NCBI GenBank assembly: GCA_963457535.1
Contig: OY734803.1
Location: 2,108,001 to 2,172,000, forward strand
Source of the DNA: JAHRAW01 sp028066695
GTDB lineage: Bacteria; Pseudomonadota; Gammaproteobacteria; Arenicellales; Poriferihabitantaceae
Direction of reading: 5' to 3'
DNA length: 64,000 nt
In this document: positions 17,226 to 25,768 of the stretch, piece after piece
How positions within the stretch are numbered: position 1 is the first letter of the stretch
Layout of the letters: each line of letters opens with the position of its first letter
Position numbers and translations under genes: made by a program
Notes under the pieces: generated by a model
What the model saw: the letters and a program-made list of their open reading frames with translations, nothing else
The model's database searches: none
Told to the model about the DNA's origin: nothing

Positions 17226-18239
17226 CTACTTGACGCGTTTCAGGAAACTCGTGTCGTAGACCTGGTCATAACTGCGCAGCGAGCTTTTCATTACGCCTTG
17301 CGAGACGAAGAAATCCGCCGCGCCTTTGGTCAGTTCCTGCGCCGTGCCGCCGAGCCATGCCCGCGACAGCTGCTCGTTCTTGGTCGGGAAGACGAATTTG
17401 TTGAGCAGCGAGCGCGTCGCTTTCGGCTTCATGCCGGCCGCCTTGGCCAGGGTGCCCAGCTTCGCGCCGGGATTGGCCGCGTATTCGCGGTTGGCGTCTT
17501 CGGTGATTTGCAGGAACTGCTCCACCATTTCCGGGTGGTCTTTCAGGAACTTGTTGGTGACCGAAATCACATCAAAGGTCAGGATGCCGATTTTTTCCTG
17601 CTCGGCGCCGGTCATGAGTTGCGTGCCGCTCTCCAGCATGCGGTCCACCGGGCCGCCGAAGGCGCAGGCGATGTCCACCTTGCGGGTGAGAAACGCCGCG
17701 GCCGCGTCGTTGCCGCCGGAAACCGGGACGATTTTCATGTCGTTGCCGCTGAGCCCGTAGTGGTCGAGCGTCTTCAGCAGTTTGTAGTGGGTGACATTGC
17801 CGATCGGCGTGGCGACGCTCTTTCCGCGCAGCGTTCGGGCCATGGACGCTTTGGAACTGCGGTCGATGCCGGCCGCGTTGTTCACCACGCAGGTGTCGGC
17901 GTCCGCGTAGGAGACGGCGACGCCGACGGTGGTGATCGGCAGGCCTTTGCTGGTTGCCACGATGAACGGGATCAGGCCCTGCGAATAGGAAATCTGCACC
18001 GAGTCCGAAGCCATCGCCGCCGACATGTCATTGCCGTTGGGGAAAGCTTTCCAGTTCACTTTGACGCCCATTTTCTTGTCGAAAGTTTTCTCGAGTTGCG
18101 CGACTTGGTTCGGAGTCGGCCATTCAAGGAAGTAGGCGACGGTGATCTCTTTCGGCTGCGCGAACGCCTGCATGCTTGCAAACGCGAGCAGCGCGGCAAA
18201 GAGTTTGCCCGCGAACGGGCGGCGGATTGCGTGTTGCAT
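17226..18239 (-). CDS. Periplasmic substrate-binding protein of the TauABC-type importer
   Basis: A 337-residue exported solute-binding protein with a signal peptide (positive start MQHAIRRPFAGK, hydrophobic LFAALLAFASM, cleavage at AFA-QP). The mature part follows the taurine/nitrate-binding pattern: EITVAYFLEWPTP, ASDSVQISYSQGLIPFIVA, SYADADTCVVNN, GKSVATPIGNVTHYKLLKTLDHYGL and later FDVISVTNKFLKDHPEMVEQFLQ. GGAGG lies 8-12 nt before the ATG. First gene of the ABC operon. The ligand cannot be read from sequence. Confidence 0.9.
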   Translation of the reverse strand: MQHAIRRPFAGKLFAALLAFASMQAFAQPKEITVAYFLEWPTPNQVAQLEKTFDKKMGVKVNWKAFPNGNDMSAAMASDSVQISYSQGLIPFIVATSKGLPITTVGVAVSYADADTCVVNNAAGIDRSSKASMARTLRGKSVATPIGNVTHYKLLKTLDHYGLSGNDMKIVPVSGGNDAAAAFLTRKVDIACAFGGPVDRMLESGTQLMTGAEQEKIGILTFDVISVTNKFLKDHPEMVEQFLQITEDANREYAANPGAKLGTLAKAAGMKPKATRSLLNKFVFPTKNEQLSRAWLGGTAQELTKGAADFFVSQGVMKSSLRSYDQVYDTSFLKRVK

Positions 18240-18330
18240 GGGTGATGCCTCCGGGTGAATAGAGAGGAAAAAGGGCGATTACCCTACCACCTCCGCGCGC
18301 GCCGTGCAGGCGAAAATGGCGGAAATGCAG

Positions 18331-18365
18331 AAAAAAATTTCCCGGCGGGGGCGCGTATTCCCGCC
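18331..18365 (-). terminator. Rho-independent terminator after the dehydrogenase gene
   Basis: On the minus strand a GGCGGG/CCCGCC stem (18365-18344) is followed by GGGAAATTTTTTT. It lies about 70 bp after the flavoprotein stop codon and before the ABC operon, so the two may be separate transcription units. Confidence 0.65.
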
Positions 18366-18434
18366 AAATTCCGCCGCCGACGGCGCCTTCCGCGGCTTGC
18401 CGCTGCGGGCATTTCGGATGGAATTGGGGAGGAT

Positions 18435-20885
18435 TCAGGAGCGCGGCAGTTTGTTTTCCGGGTCATAGAGCACGGCCTCGGCGACCACCGCCGCGTATTT
18501 TTCGCCGAGTATGCGCACCTGAAGTTGCGCGCCGGGCGCGGCGTGTTCGGGGGCGACATAGGCAAGGGCGATGTTTTTTTGGACGCGGTGGCCGTAGCCG
18601 CCGGAGGTGACGCTGCCGACTTGCGCCGCTCCGGCGAACACGCCGTCGCCGTTATGCGCCGGCGCGATGCCGCAGTCAACGATCAGGGAGACCAGCAATT
18701 TTCGCGCGCCCGATTTTTTGCTCTCCAGCAGCGCGGCTTTGCCGATGAAATCCGGCTTGTCCGGCTGAACGAAGCGGTCAAGGCCGGATTCAAACGGATT
18801 GAATTCGGTGAGCAGATCCGCCTTCCAATGCAAAAATCCTTTTTCCAGGCGCATGGATTCAAGCGCATACATTCCGCAATGTCCGAGGCGGAAAGATTCA
18901 CCGGCCTGATGCAGGAGATCCCATACCGGAACAAGGCGCGCATTGGGAATATGCAGTTCATAGGCGAGTTCGCCGGAAAAACTTACGCGCATCGCCATGA
19001 CTTCGGCGTCGCCGATGCACATGCGCCGCGCGCGCAGCCATGGAAACGCCGCCGCCGACCAGTCATGTTCGGGCGGGCGGGGCGACAGCGACTGCAGCAA
19101 ATCGCGCGACTTTGGCCCGGCGAGAACCAGCGTGGTATGCGTGCTCGTCATGTCATGCAGCGCGACGCCTTCGGGTTTGTGGCGGTTCAGCCAGTCGCGG
19201 TCATGCCATTCGGCGGCGGCGGCCGATCCCCACCAATAACAATGCTCGGCGGTTTTGACCAGCGTCGCCTCGGACAGAACATTGCCTTTTTCGCTGAGCG
19301 CGTAGCACAACCCAACCCGGCCGATTTCACGCGGCAGGCGCCCGCAGATCATGCGGTCGAGAAACTCCTCGACGCCTTCGCCGCGAATTTCGCAGCGATT
19401 AAAACCGGACACTTCCATCACGCTGACATGCCGCTGCAGATGCCGGACTTCGGCGGCGACCACCGCATGCGTCGGCGTGAAGCGAAATCCGGGCTGGTCG
19501 GCAAACCCGGCATCCGGCTTAAAGAACAGCGCGCGCTCCCAGCCATTGACCACGCCCCATGCGCAATGCATTTTGTCCAGCGCCGAATACAGCGGCGTGG
19601 TGCGCGCGCGTCTCGCCGCCGGGCGGTATTCATGCGGAAGGTGGTAGTGGAATTCCCTTTGGTAATCCTCAATCGCCTTGATGCGGGTGTGCTCGGTGGT
19701 TGCGTATTGCGTGAAGCGCCGCGGGTCGAGAAACCATGCATCCCATTCGCTCTCCCCGCGCGCCATGATTTCGGCGAGTATCTTGCCGTGTCCGCCGGCC
19801 TCGCCGATGCCGGCGCGCAGCCCGACCGCGCAATAGGCATTCGGAATGCCCGGTATCGGACCGACCAGCGGCGCGCCGTCTATGGTGTAGGTGATCGGCC
19901 CATTAATTACCGAGCGAATGCCCGCATCGGCCAGCGGCGGAAGGCGCGCAAAAATGCGCTCCATGTTATTCAGGCAGCGATCCAAATCGGGCGGGCACAG
20001 CGCCCGGGTGAAATTCGGATCAATGCCGTCCATGCCAAAAGTCCGGCAGTCCTGCTCATAGACGCCGACCAGAAGCCCCTTCTTTTCCTGGCGGCTGTAA
20101 AAATCAGCGCCCGGATCGCGAATGATCGGCACCCGAAAATCAATCTCTTCCAGTTGCGGCATGCTGCCGGTGAGGAAATACATGTGCTCCATGGAAACCA
20201 CCGGATGGCGCACCCCCAGCATGCGGCCGACTTCATTGACGCGGTAACCGGCCGCATTGACCACCTTCTCGCAGGTGATGTCGCCGTTTTTTGTATGCAC
20301 GACAAATTCGCCGCCAGCCTTGCGCGTGACGCCCCGCGCCGGATTGAAGCGGTAAATTTCCGCGCCCGCTTCGCGCGCCTTGCGCGCCAGCGCAAAAGTG
20401 ATGCCGGCCGGATCAATATCGCCGTCAAGCGGATCCCACCATGCGCCGAGCAGGCCGTCGGTATTCAGCAGCGGATGCCTTTCGCCGACTTCGGCCGCGC
20501 CGATAAATTCCATCTCCACCCCCGCGCCGGCCGCCATGCCGGAAAAATGTTTGTAAGTGTCCACCTGCTGCGCGGTGTGCGCGAGGCGCATGCCGCCGGT
20601 GATGTGGTAGGAAACCGGATGGTCCGGGTCGGCCGCAAGTTTGCGGTAGAGATCAATGCTGTGGCGCTTAAGCGCGACCAGAGTTTGGTTGCCGCCAAAC
20701 TGGGTAACCTGCGCCGCGGCGTGCCAGGTGGAGCCGGAAGTCAATTCATCGCGCTCCACCAGCACGACATCATTCCAGCCCTGGCGCGTCAGGTGATACA
20801 GCACCGAGCACCCGGCAATGCCGCCGCCGATAACGACCGCGCGCGCATGGGTTTTGATGGTGTTCGCCGGCGGCATGGAATGCAA
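18435..20885 (-). CDS. Dimethylglycine/sarcosine dehydrogenase-like FAD oxidoreductase with folate (GcvT) domain
   Basis: An 816-residue two-part flavoprotein. The N-terminal half is a DAO-type FAD oxidoreductase (AVVIGGGIAGCSVLYHL, SGSTWHAAAQ with the histidine that binds FAD covalently in dimethylglycine dehydrogenase, and GPIPGIPNAYCAVGLRAGIGEAGGHGK). The C-terminal half is an aminomethyltransferase-like folate domain (LVLAGPKSRDLLQSL, MRVSFSGELAYELHIPN, LRLGHCGMYALESMRLEKGFLHWKAD split by a short gap, VGSVTSGGYGHRVQKNIALAYV). Such enzymes N-demethylate dimethylglycine or sarcosine and pass the formaldehyde to tetrahydrofolate. It is divergent from a betainyl-CoA-type thioesterase and upstream of an ABC importer. 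The exact substrate is uncertain. Confidence 0.88.
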   Translation of the reverse strand: MHSMPPANTIKTHARAVVIGGGIAGCSVLYHLTRQGWNDVVLVERDELTSGSTWHAAAQVTQFGGNQTLVALKRHSIDLYRKLAADPDHPVSYHITGGMRLAHTAQQVDTYKHFSGMAAGAGVEMEFIGAAEVGERHPLLNTDGLLGAWWDPLDGDIDPAGITFALARKAREAGAEIYRFNPARGVTRKAGGEFVVHTKNGDITCEKVVNAAGYRVNEVGRMLGVRHPVVSMEHMYFLTGSMPQLEEIDFRVPIIRDPGADFYSRQEKKGLLVGVYEQDCRTFGMDGIDPNFTRALCPPDLDRCLNNMERIFARLPPLADAGIRSVINGPITYTIDGAPLVGPIPGIPNAYCAVGLRAGIGEAGGHGKILAEIMARGESEWDAWFLDPRRFTQYATTEHTRIKAIEDYQREFHYHLPHEYRPAARRARTTPLYSALDKMHCAWGVVNGWERALFFKPDAGFADQPGFRFTPTHAVVAAEVRHLQRHVSVMEVSGFNRCEIRGEGVEEFLDRMICGRLPREIGRVGLCYALSEKGNVLSEATLVKTAEHCYWWGSAAAAEWHDRDWLNRHKPEGVALHDMTSTHTTLVLAGPKSRDLLQSLSPRPPEHDWSAAAFPWLRARRMCIGDAEVMAMRVSFSGELAYELHIPNARLVPVWDLLHQAGESFRLGHCGMYALESMRLEKGFLHWKADLLTEFNPFESGLDRFVQPDKPDFIGKAALLESKKSGARKLLVSLIVDCGIAPAHNGDGVFAGAAQVGSVTSGGYGHRVQKNIALAYVAPEHAAPGAQLQVRILGEKYAAVVAEAVLYDPENKLPRS

Positions 20886-20939
20886 CCTATTCGCCGATGA
20901 AGTATAACCCGTTCATCACCGCAGACCTCCCGCCCGAAA

Positions 20940-21392
20940 ATGACCGCCTTTCAATTTCACTCCGAGCCGCTGCGCCGCGAATGGCTGGACGCTTACGGCC
21001 ATCTCAACGAGGCCTATTATCTGGTGCCGTTCAGCAATGCCAGTTGGAAAATGCAGGAGCATTTCGGCATCGGCGTGGAGTATTTTCGCGCGAGCGGGTG
21101 CGCGCTTTACACTTTGGAGACGCATTTGCGCTACCTGCGCGAAGTGCGCGCGCCGGCGGATTTGCAGGTGGAGACGCTGGTGTTCGGCGCGGATGAAAAG
21201 CGCATGCGTTTTGCGCATTTGCTGACAGTGGACGGCGAGTTGCGCGCCACCGCGGAATTTATGGCGCTGCATTACGACACGCGCGCGCAGCGCAGCGCGC
21301 CGTTCCCGCGGGAAGCGCTTGAGGCGATGCAGACCGCGGTGGCGGAGTTGCCGGAGTGGGCCGGGCGGCGCGTCAGTTTTTCGCGCGACTAA
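20940..21392 (+). CDS. Hotdog thioesterase, betainyl-CoA-thioesterase-like
   Basis: A 150-residue hotdog protein. The start EPLRREWLDAYGHLNEAYYLVPFSNASWKM and the core LYTLETHLRYLREVRAPADLQVETLVFGADEKRMRFAHLL closely follow the thioesterase of carnitine catabolism (stand-alone or fused to carnitine dehydrogenase), which releases glycine betaine from betainyl-CoA. The putative catalytic Asp sits in the WLDAYGHLNE motif. It is divergent from the dimethylglycine dehydrogenase-like gene across 54 bp, which fits a shared betaine pathway. Its 3' end overlaps the convergent methyltransferase gene by 20 bp. Confidence 0.75.
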   Translation: MTAFQFHSEPLRREWLDAYGHLNEAYYLVPFSNASWKMQEHFGIGVEYFRASGCALYTLETHLRYLREVRAPADLQVETLVFGADEKRMRFAHLLTVDGELRATAEFMALHYDTRAQRSAPFPREALEAMQTAVAELPEWAGRRVSFSRD

Positions 21393-22044
21393 AACGGCGC
21401 AGCAAATACACCGTCTCGTCCAAGGTGTCCAGGCCGCGCGCGGCGAGGTTGCCGACGATGTCGGGCCCCGATGATCGCGACAAAATTTCCACGCCAAAAA
21501 ACTCCGCGAACAACTCGTTCACTTCCTCCTCGGGCACCGGAAACGGCGGGCCTTTCATCTTGCGCGGGTCGTAGTCCATGCCGATGAGCAAAACGCGCGC
21601 GCCCGGCGGCGACAACTCGGCGAGTTTCGCCGCGTAACCGGCGCGCATTTTTTCGGGCAATGCGATCAGCGCGGCGCGGTCATAACAAAGCGGCGCGTCG
21701 CGCAAGTCTTCGGCGCGCAGGTCAAAAAAATCGCCGCGCCAAATTTCAATGTTGCCGCCGGTGAAGCGTTCAAATCTCGCGCCGGCGCTTCGCTCGCACT
21801 GCAGTTTGTTCTCGGCGAAAAAATCGCGGCAGGCGATTTCGCTGAGTTCATTGCCGATGACGCGGTGTCCGCGCGAGGCGAGCCACAGCATGTCCAGCGA
21901 TTTGCCGCACAGCGGCACAAAAACTTTCGCGCCGCGCGGAGGTTCCAGCGCGTCCCACAACTTGCGCAGGCGCGAATTGATTTTTGCCTGGTGAAACCCG
22001 AGCCGCCCCTCGGCCCAGCGCTGCCGCCAGAATGCATGCTCCAT
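21373..22044 (-). CDS. tpm: Thiopurine S-methyltransferase (TPMT) family methyltransferase
   Basis: A 223-residue SAM methyltransferase of the TPMT family; bacterial members methylate thiols, selenium or tellurium compounds. Marks are the N-terminal FWRQRWAEGRLGFHQ, the SAM-binding VFVPLCGKSLDMLWLASRGHRVIGNELS, YDRAALIALPEKMRAGYA, and VLLIGMDYDPRKMKGPPFPVPEEEV. It follows phnX by 12 bp on the same strand and overlaps the thioesterase gene tail to tail. Confidence 0.93.
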   Translation of the reverse strand: MEHAFWRQRWAEGRLGFHQAKINSRLRKLWDALEPPRGAKVFVPLCGKSLDMLWLASRGHRVIGNELSEIACRDFFAENKLQCERSAGARFERFTGGNIEIWRGDFFDLRAEDLRDAPLCYDRAALIALPEKMRAGYAAKLAELSPPGARVLLIGMDYDPRKMKGPPFPVPEEEVNELFAEFFGVEILSRSSGPDIVGNLAARGLDTLDETVYLLRRFSRAKN

Positions 22045-22056
22045 TGCCGCCGTCGC

Positions 22057-22905
22057 TTACGGTTTTTCGCCGCGCCGCAGCCGCGCTTCAATGTCATCCA
22101 GACACGGCGCCAGGTCGGTGATGCTGTCTATGACATAGTGCGCGCCGCGTTGGTACATCGCCGGATAAACGCGCGCGCGGTGTTTTTGTTTCACTTCTTC
22201 GGAAAACGCGTTCCATTCTTCAAACGGCACGCCGACTTCGTTGCCGGAGGCGGCCAGCCCGACCGCCCAGGCGCCGGCGTTCAGGCCCTCTTCAATGCCG
22301 GTCATGGTGTCGTCCACTTTCACCACCGCCTGCACCGGCGAGATGTCCAGTTCCAGCATGTTGCGCAGCACCATGTGCGGACGCGGCCGGCCGCGCGTCA
22401 CATCGCCGGCGCAGCAAACCGCGTCGGGAACATAGCCCTGTTTTTTTGCTTCGGCCTGAATGATTTTCAGCATGCCTTGCAGGTAGCCGGTGGTTGATCC
22501 GATTTTGCATCCGCGCCGCCGGCATTCCGCGATGACTTCCAGCGTTCCGGGAATTAATTTTGCATGCGCGGACAGGCACGCTTCCTGCATCGGCACAAAG
22601 TCCGCGAACATTTTTTCCACGTCTTTTTCGTCCGGCTCCGCGCCGTGTTTTTCCCGCCAGCGGCGGCGCACCCCCGGCATTTCGCAGAGTTGCGCGATGT
22701 GCGTTTTTTTGTGCGCGCCCATCGGAATGCGCGCTTCCTCCACGCTGATCGGAACGCCGGCTTTTTCAAATACCTCGCAAAAAACTTTCGCCGGCGCCAT
22801 GCAGCCGAAGTCCAGCGTGGTGCCGGCCCAGTCAAAGATGACGCAGCGCACCGGTCCGCGGTAGGCGCGGGCGTGGGTGAATTCGTGTTCGCGCGGGAAG
22901 TGCAT
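22057..22905 (-). CDS. phnX: Phosphonoacetaldehyde hydrolase (phosphonatase)
   Basis: A 282-residue HAD-superfamily enzyme that cleaves the C-P bond of phosphonoacetaldehyde to acetaldehyde and phosphate. The nucleophile Asp lies in CVIFDWAGTTLDFG. The Schiff-base lysine that sets phosphonatase apart from other HAD enzymes is present in IPMGAHKKTHI. KIGSTTGYLQGM and the acidic VKVDDTMTGIEEGLNAG complete the site. The usual partner, 2-aminoethylphosphonate transaminase PhnW, is not in this window; the aminotransferase at 29940 is of a different fold type. Confidence 0.93.
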   Translation of the reverse strand: MHFPREHEFTHARAYRGPVRCVIFDWAGTTLDFGCMAPAKVFCEVFEKAGVPISVEEARIPMGAHKKTHIAQLCEMPGVRRRWREKHGAEPDEKDVEKMFADFVPMQEACLSAHAKLIPGTLEVIAECRRRGCKIGSTTGYLQGMLKIIQAEAKKQGYVPDAVCCAGDVTRGRPRPHMVLRNMLELDISPVQAVVKVDDTMTGIEEGLNAGAWAVGLAASGNEVGVPFEEWNAFSEEVKQKHRARVYPAMYQRGAHYVIDSITDLAPCLDDIEARLRRGEKP

Positions 22906-22927
22906 GAAAATGGCGCGCCGAAAAAAC

Positions 22928-23004
22928 TGGCGCCCCGGAGAGGATTTGAACCTCCGACCTGCCGCTTAGGAGGCGGCCGCTCTTTCCGACTGAGCTACCG
23001 GGGC
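22928..23004 (-). tRNA. tRNA-Arg (anticodon CCU)
   Basis: On the minus strand a full cloverleaf reads GCCCCGG acceptor, AGCTCAGTCGGAAAGAGC D-arm, GCCGC/GCGGC anticodon stem around CTCCTAA, T-arm GGTTCAAATCC and encoded CCA. The anticodon CCT occupies 22970-22968. It sits between the aldolase and phnX genes. Confidence 0.96.
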
Positions 23005-23012
23005 GGTTGGCG

Positions 23013-23900
23013 TCAGGACGCCGAGGCGGCCGCGATCGCGTCTATGGAGGCGGCGAGCGTGGCGGTGAACTCGGAGTCGCTTTGCGCCGCCGACAGGCCT
23101 TCGGTCAGCGCGCGCGAGAAACTCGCGATCATGCCGCGGTTTTGCGCGAGGCGGCGGCACGACTCTTCGCGCGAATAGCCGCCGGAAAGCGCGGCGACGC
23201 GCAGGCAGGCCGGCTGCTCCATGCAGCCGGCGTAAAAGTTTGCCTGCTCCGGCAGCGTCAGTTTTAAGATGACGCGGCGCTCGGCGCCGAGGGCGGCGAG
23301 GCGCGCGAGAAGTTGCTCGCGCAACAGCGACTCGGCCTCGGCTTTTTGCGGCGAATGAATGTCCACTTCCGGCTCAATGATCGGCACCAGTCCGTGGTCA
23401 ATGATGGTCTCGGCGGTTTCAAACTGCTGCGCGGCGACGTTTTCAATGCCGCGCGCGTCGGCGAGTTTGATGACCGAGCGCATCTTGGTGCCGAAGATGC
23501 CGCGCGCGTTGGCGCGCTCCAGCAACTTTTCCAGTCCCGGGTTCGGCTTCATCATCTGCGCGCCGTCGGCTTCCTCGGCCAGCCCCTTGTCCACTTTCAA
23601 AATCGGGATGACATTTTTTTGCTCCCACAAATATTTCGCGGTCGGCATGCCGCCGATTTCGCGCTCCATGGTGTTCTCAAACAAAATCGCGGCGAGAATT
23701 TTCTCGCCTTGAAATGCCGCGTCGGTGATGATGCGCGCGCGCATTTTGTGCACGAGGTCAAACATTTCGGCCTCGTTGGCGTAGGCGTCGGCGGAGACGC
23801 CGTAGAGTTGCAGCGCCTTGGGCGTGCTGCCGCCGCTCTGGTCGAGCGCGGCGATAAAACCGGGGGCGGAGCGGGCTTTTTCAAGTTGGTCGGCGTTCAT
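23013..23900 (-). CDS. fba: Fructose-bisphosphate aldolase class I (short bacterial type)
   Basis: A 295-residue Schiff-base aldolase interconverting fructose 1,6-bisphosphate with DHAP and glyceraldehyde 3-phosphate. It closely matches the short Gram-positive-type class I enzymes (about 296 residues): GFIAALDQSGGSTPKAL, ILAAILFENTMEREI, ILKVDKGLAEE, GIFGTKMRSVIK, LVPIIEPEVDIHS, the lysine in VILKLTLPE, and LSGGYSREE. The ATG at 23900 gives the family length; the longer open frame starts in sequence lacking family similarity. Confidence 0.95.
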   Translation of the reverse strand: MNADQLEKARSAPGFIAALDQSGGSTPKALQLYGVSADAYANEAEMFDLVHKMRARIITDAAFQGEKILAAILFENTMEREIGGMPTAKYLWEQKNVIPILKVDKGLAEEADGAQMMKPNPGLEKLLERANARGIFGTKMRSVIKLADARGIENVAAQQFETAETIIDHGLVPIIEPEVDIHSPQKAEAESLLREQLLARLAALGAERRVILKLTLPEQANFYAGCMEQPACLRVAALSGGYSREESCRRLAQNRGMIASFSRALTEGLSAAQSDSEFTATLAASIDAIAAASAS

Positions 23901-24005
23901 GGTATTCGGGGAAGTGGAAAGGGCAGGGGGCATTGTCGCGGAAAATCGCCGCGTTGGCAAGCGGCGGCAGGGGCGCATATTACATGTTAATGGGGCGCGT
24001 CCGCC

Positions 24006-25619
24006 TTAATTCGCCGGCGGTTCCTCGGCCGCGTTTTGCCGCCGAAAATATTCCTCCAAAAACGCGTCAAACCCGGCTTCCTCGCGCGCTTCCATTTCTC
24101 GAAGTTCTGTGTGCGATTGCTCCGCCTCGGCGCGGCGCGCCGCGAGTTTTTTCGCGTCCATCGGTTTTTGTTTGAACATCGCCGCGTGCCGCGCCGACAT
24201 GCGCAGCCCGAACTCGTAAAAACTTTCCTTGCGCTCGCGCATTTCGCGCAGCACGCGCGCCGACGGCGTCGCTTCCGGGTCGCGCACTTTTTCCAATTGC
24301 AAATCCAGCGCGCGCGCGTATTCGTTGTTCCCGCTTTTTCCGCCGGTGTTCTCGGTTTCATCCAGCAATTCCGCGAGCGGCCGCATCGCCTCCAACAGCG
24401 CGTTCGCGCGCGCGGCGAATGCATTCGGCGCGCCGTCTTCCGCGCATAGTTCCAATCCGGGGCGGCGTCCCCGCATGACCACGCGGCCGCGGTTTTCGCC
24501 GCAGCGCGCCCATTCGTCGCGGTCTATGCCGGGGCTGTCGGCGAGCAAACAATGCAGCAGCAGCATGTCAAAAAAGCGGACGCATTCGGCGTCCATGCCG
24601 GCTGGCGCAAACGGGTTGAGGTCAAGGCTGCGCACCTCCACATATTCCACGCCGCCGCGCAGCAGCGCGCGCGACGGGCTGACGCCGGACGGGGCGGCGC
24701 GCTTCGGGCGAATCACCGAGTAAAACTCGTTTTCAATCTGCAAAATGTTGGCGTTCAGTTGCAGGTATTCGCCGCCGTTTTTGACGCCGAATTTTTCGTA
24801 TTGCGGATGCGGCGTGCAAATCGCGCGGCGCAACGAGGAGACGAATCCCTCCAGACTGTTGTAGTCAATGCCGATGCCGGACTGCGCGCCGCTGCTGTAT
24901 CCGAGCCCGCTGAGGCGCAGCGAGGTCGCGTGCGGCGCGTAAAAACTGTGCGCGTCGTATTCTTCAAGATCGTGTTCGCGCCCCTTCGGAAACGACTTGC
25001 ACACCGCCGGAGACGCGCCGAACAAATAACACGGCAGCCACGAATGCCGGTGGAAGTTGCGAATCAGCGCGAAGTAATGCCGCGACTTGCATTGCTGCAA
25101 CTCCTCCGCGTCACTGCAGTTCGCAAACGCGCGCCAAAAATCATCCTCCAGCGAAAAATTAAAATGAATGCCGGCGATGGTCTGCATCATGCCGCCGTAG
25201 CGCATGCGCAGGCCGCGGCGGTAGGCCTCTTTCATTTTTGCGATGTTGGAGTTTCCATACCGCGCGATTTGAATGCGCTCCTCCTGCTGCACGATGCACG
25301 GCATGCTGTTCACCCATAAATCCTCTTCGCCGATGTGGTGGTAGACGAAGTGGTGAATGTCGCCGAGTTCGCCGAGCAATTCGCCGGCGCCGGTGCACAC
25401 CGGCGTGATCAGTTCCAGCAGCGACTCGGCGTAATCGGTGGTGATGGACGGATGCGTCAGCGCCGCCCCCAGCGCCGGCGGATGCGGCGTCTGCGCCAGC
25501 ATTCCGTCTTCGTTTACGCGCAGACTTTCCTTCTCTATGCCGCGCCGCAGCCGCGCGAGTCCGGCGGCGGCGCCGCGCTCGCGCAATTGTCGGAGGATGT
25601 CGGCGGTGTCAGCGCTCAC
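24006..25619 (-). CDS. gshA: Glutamate-cysteine ligase (proteobacterial GshA type)
   Basis: First enzyme of glutathione synthesis, ATP-dependent ligation of glutamate and cysteine. Marks of the gammaproteobacterial GshA are GIEKESLRVNEDGMLAQTPHP, HPSITTDYAESLLELITP, HHIGEEDLWVNSMPC, GIHFNFSLEDDFW, LPCYLFGASPAVCKSF, YIEV-type VEYVEVRSLDLNPFAP, and the C-terminal helical region. The start is taken as GTG at 25619 (VSADTADILRQL), giving 537 residues versus about 518 in E. coli; the frame further upstream runs into the divergent dusA promoter region. Confidence 0.93.
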   Translation of the reverse strand: MSADTADILRQLRERGAAAGLARLRRGIEKESLRVNEDGMLAQTPHPPALGAALTHPSITTDYAESLLELITPVCTGAGELLGELGDIHHFVYHHIGEEDLWVNSMPCIVQQEERIQIARYGNSNIAKMKEAYRRGLRMRYGGMMQTIAGIHFNFSLEDDFWRAFANCSDAEELQQCKSRHYFALIRNFHRHSWLPCYLFGASPAVCKSFPKGREHDLEEYDAHSFYAPHATSLRLSGLGYSSGAQSGIGIDYNSLEGFVSSLRRAICTPHPQYEKFGVKNGGEYLQLNANILQIENEFYSVIRPKRAAPSGVSPSRALLRGGVEYVEVRSLDLNPFAPAGMDAECVRFFDMLLLHCLLADSPGIDRDEWARCGENRGRVVMRGRRPGLELCAEDGAPNAFAARANALLEAMRPLAELLDETENTGGKSGNNEYARALDLQLEKVRDPEATPSARVLREMRERKESFYEFGLRMSARHAAMFKQKPMDAKKLAARRAEAEQSHTELREMEAREEAGFDAFLEEYFRRQNAAEEPPAN

Positions 25620-25709
25620 TGCAAGCGTCCGGCTCGTGAATGGGGGAGGGCGGAGGAGTGCGCCACGCGGGCGCGCGGGGCGGCGCGCAATCCTACCGCC
25701 TTTTTCGCC

Positions 25710-25715
25710 TATAAT
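25710..25715 (+). promoter_or_regulatory. Candidate -10 box upstream of dusA
   Basis: A perfect TATAAT lies about 54 bp before the dusA ATG in the gshA-dusA divergent interval (25620-25768). No good -35 is visible at 17 bp, so confidence is limited. Confidence 0.35.
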
Positions 25716-25768
25716 CAACGCCGCCCACCCCCGGAGAAATTGCGTAGCCCTCGCCGGCCGCCGCGCCC

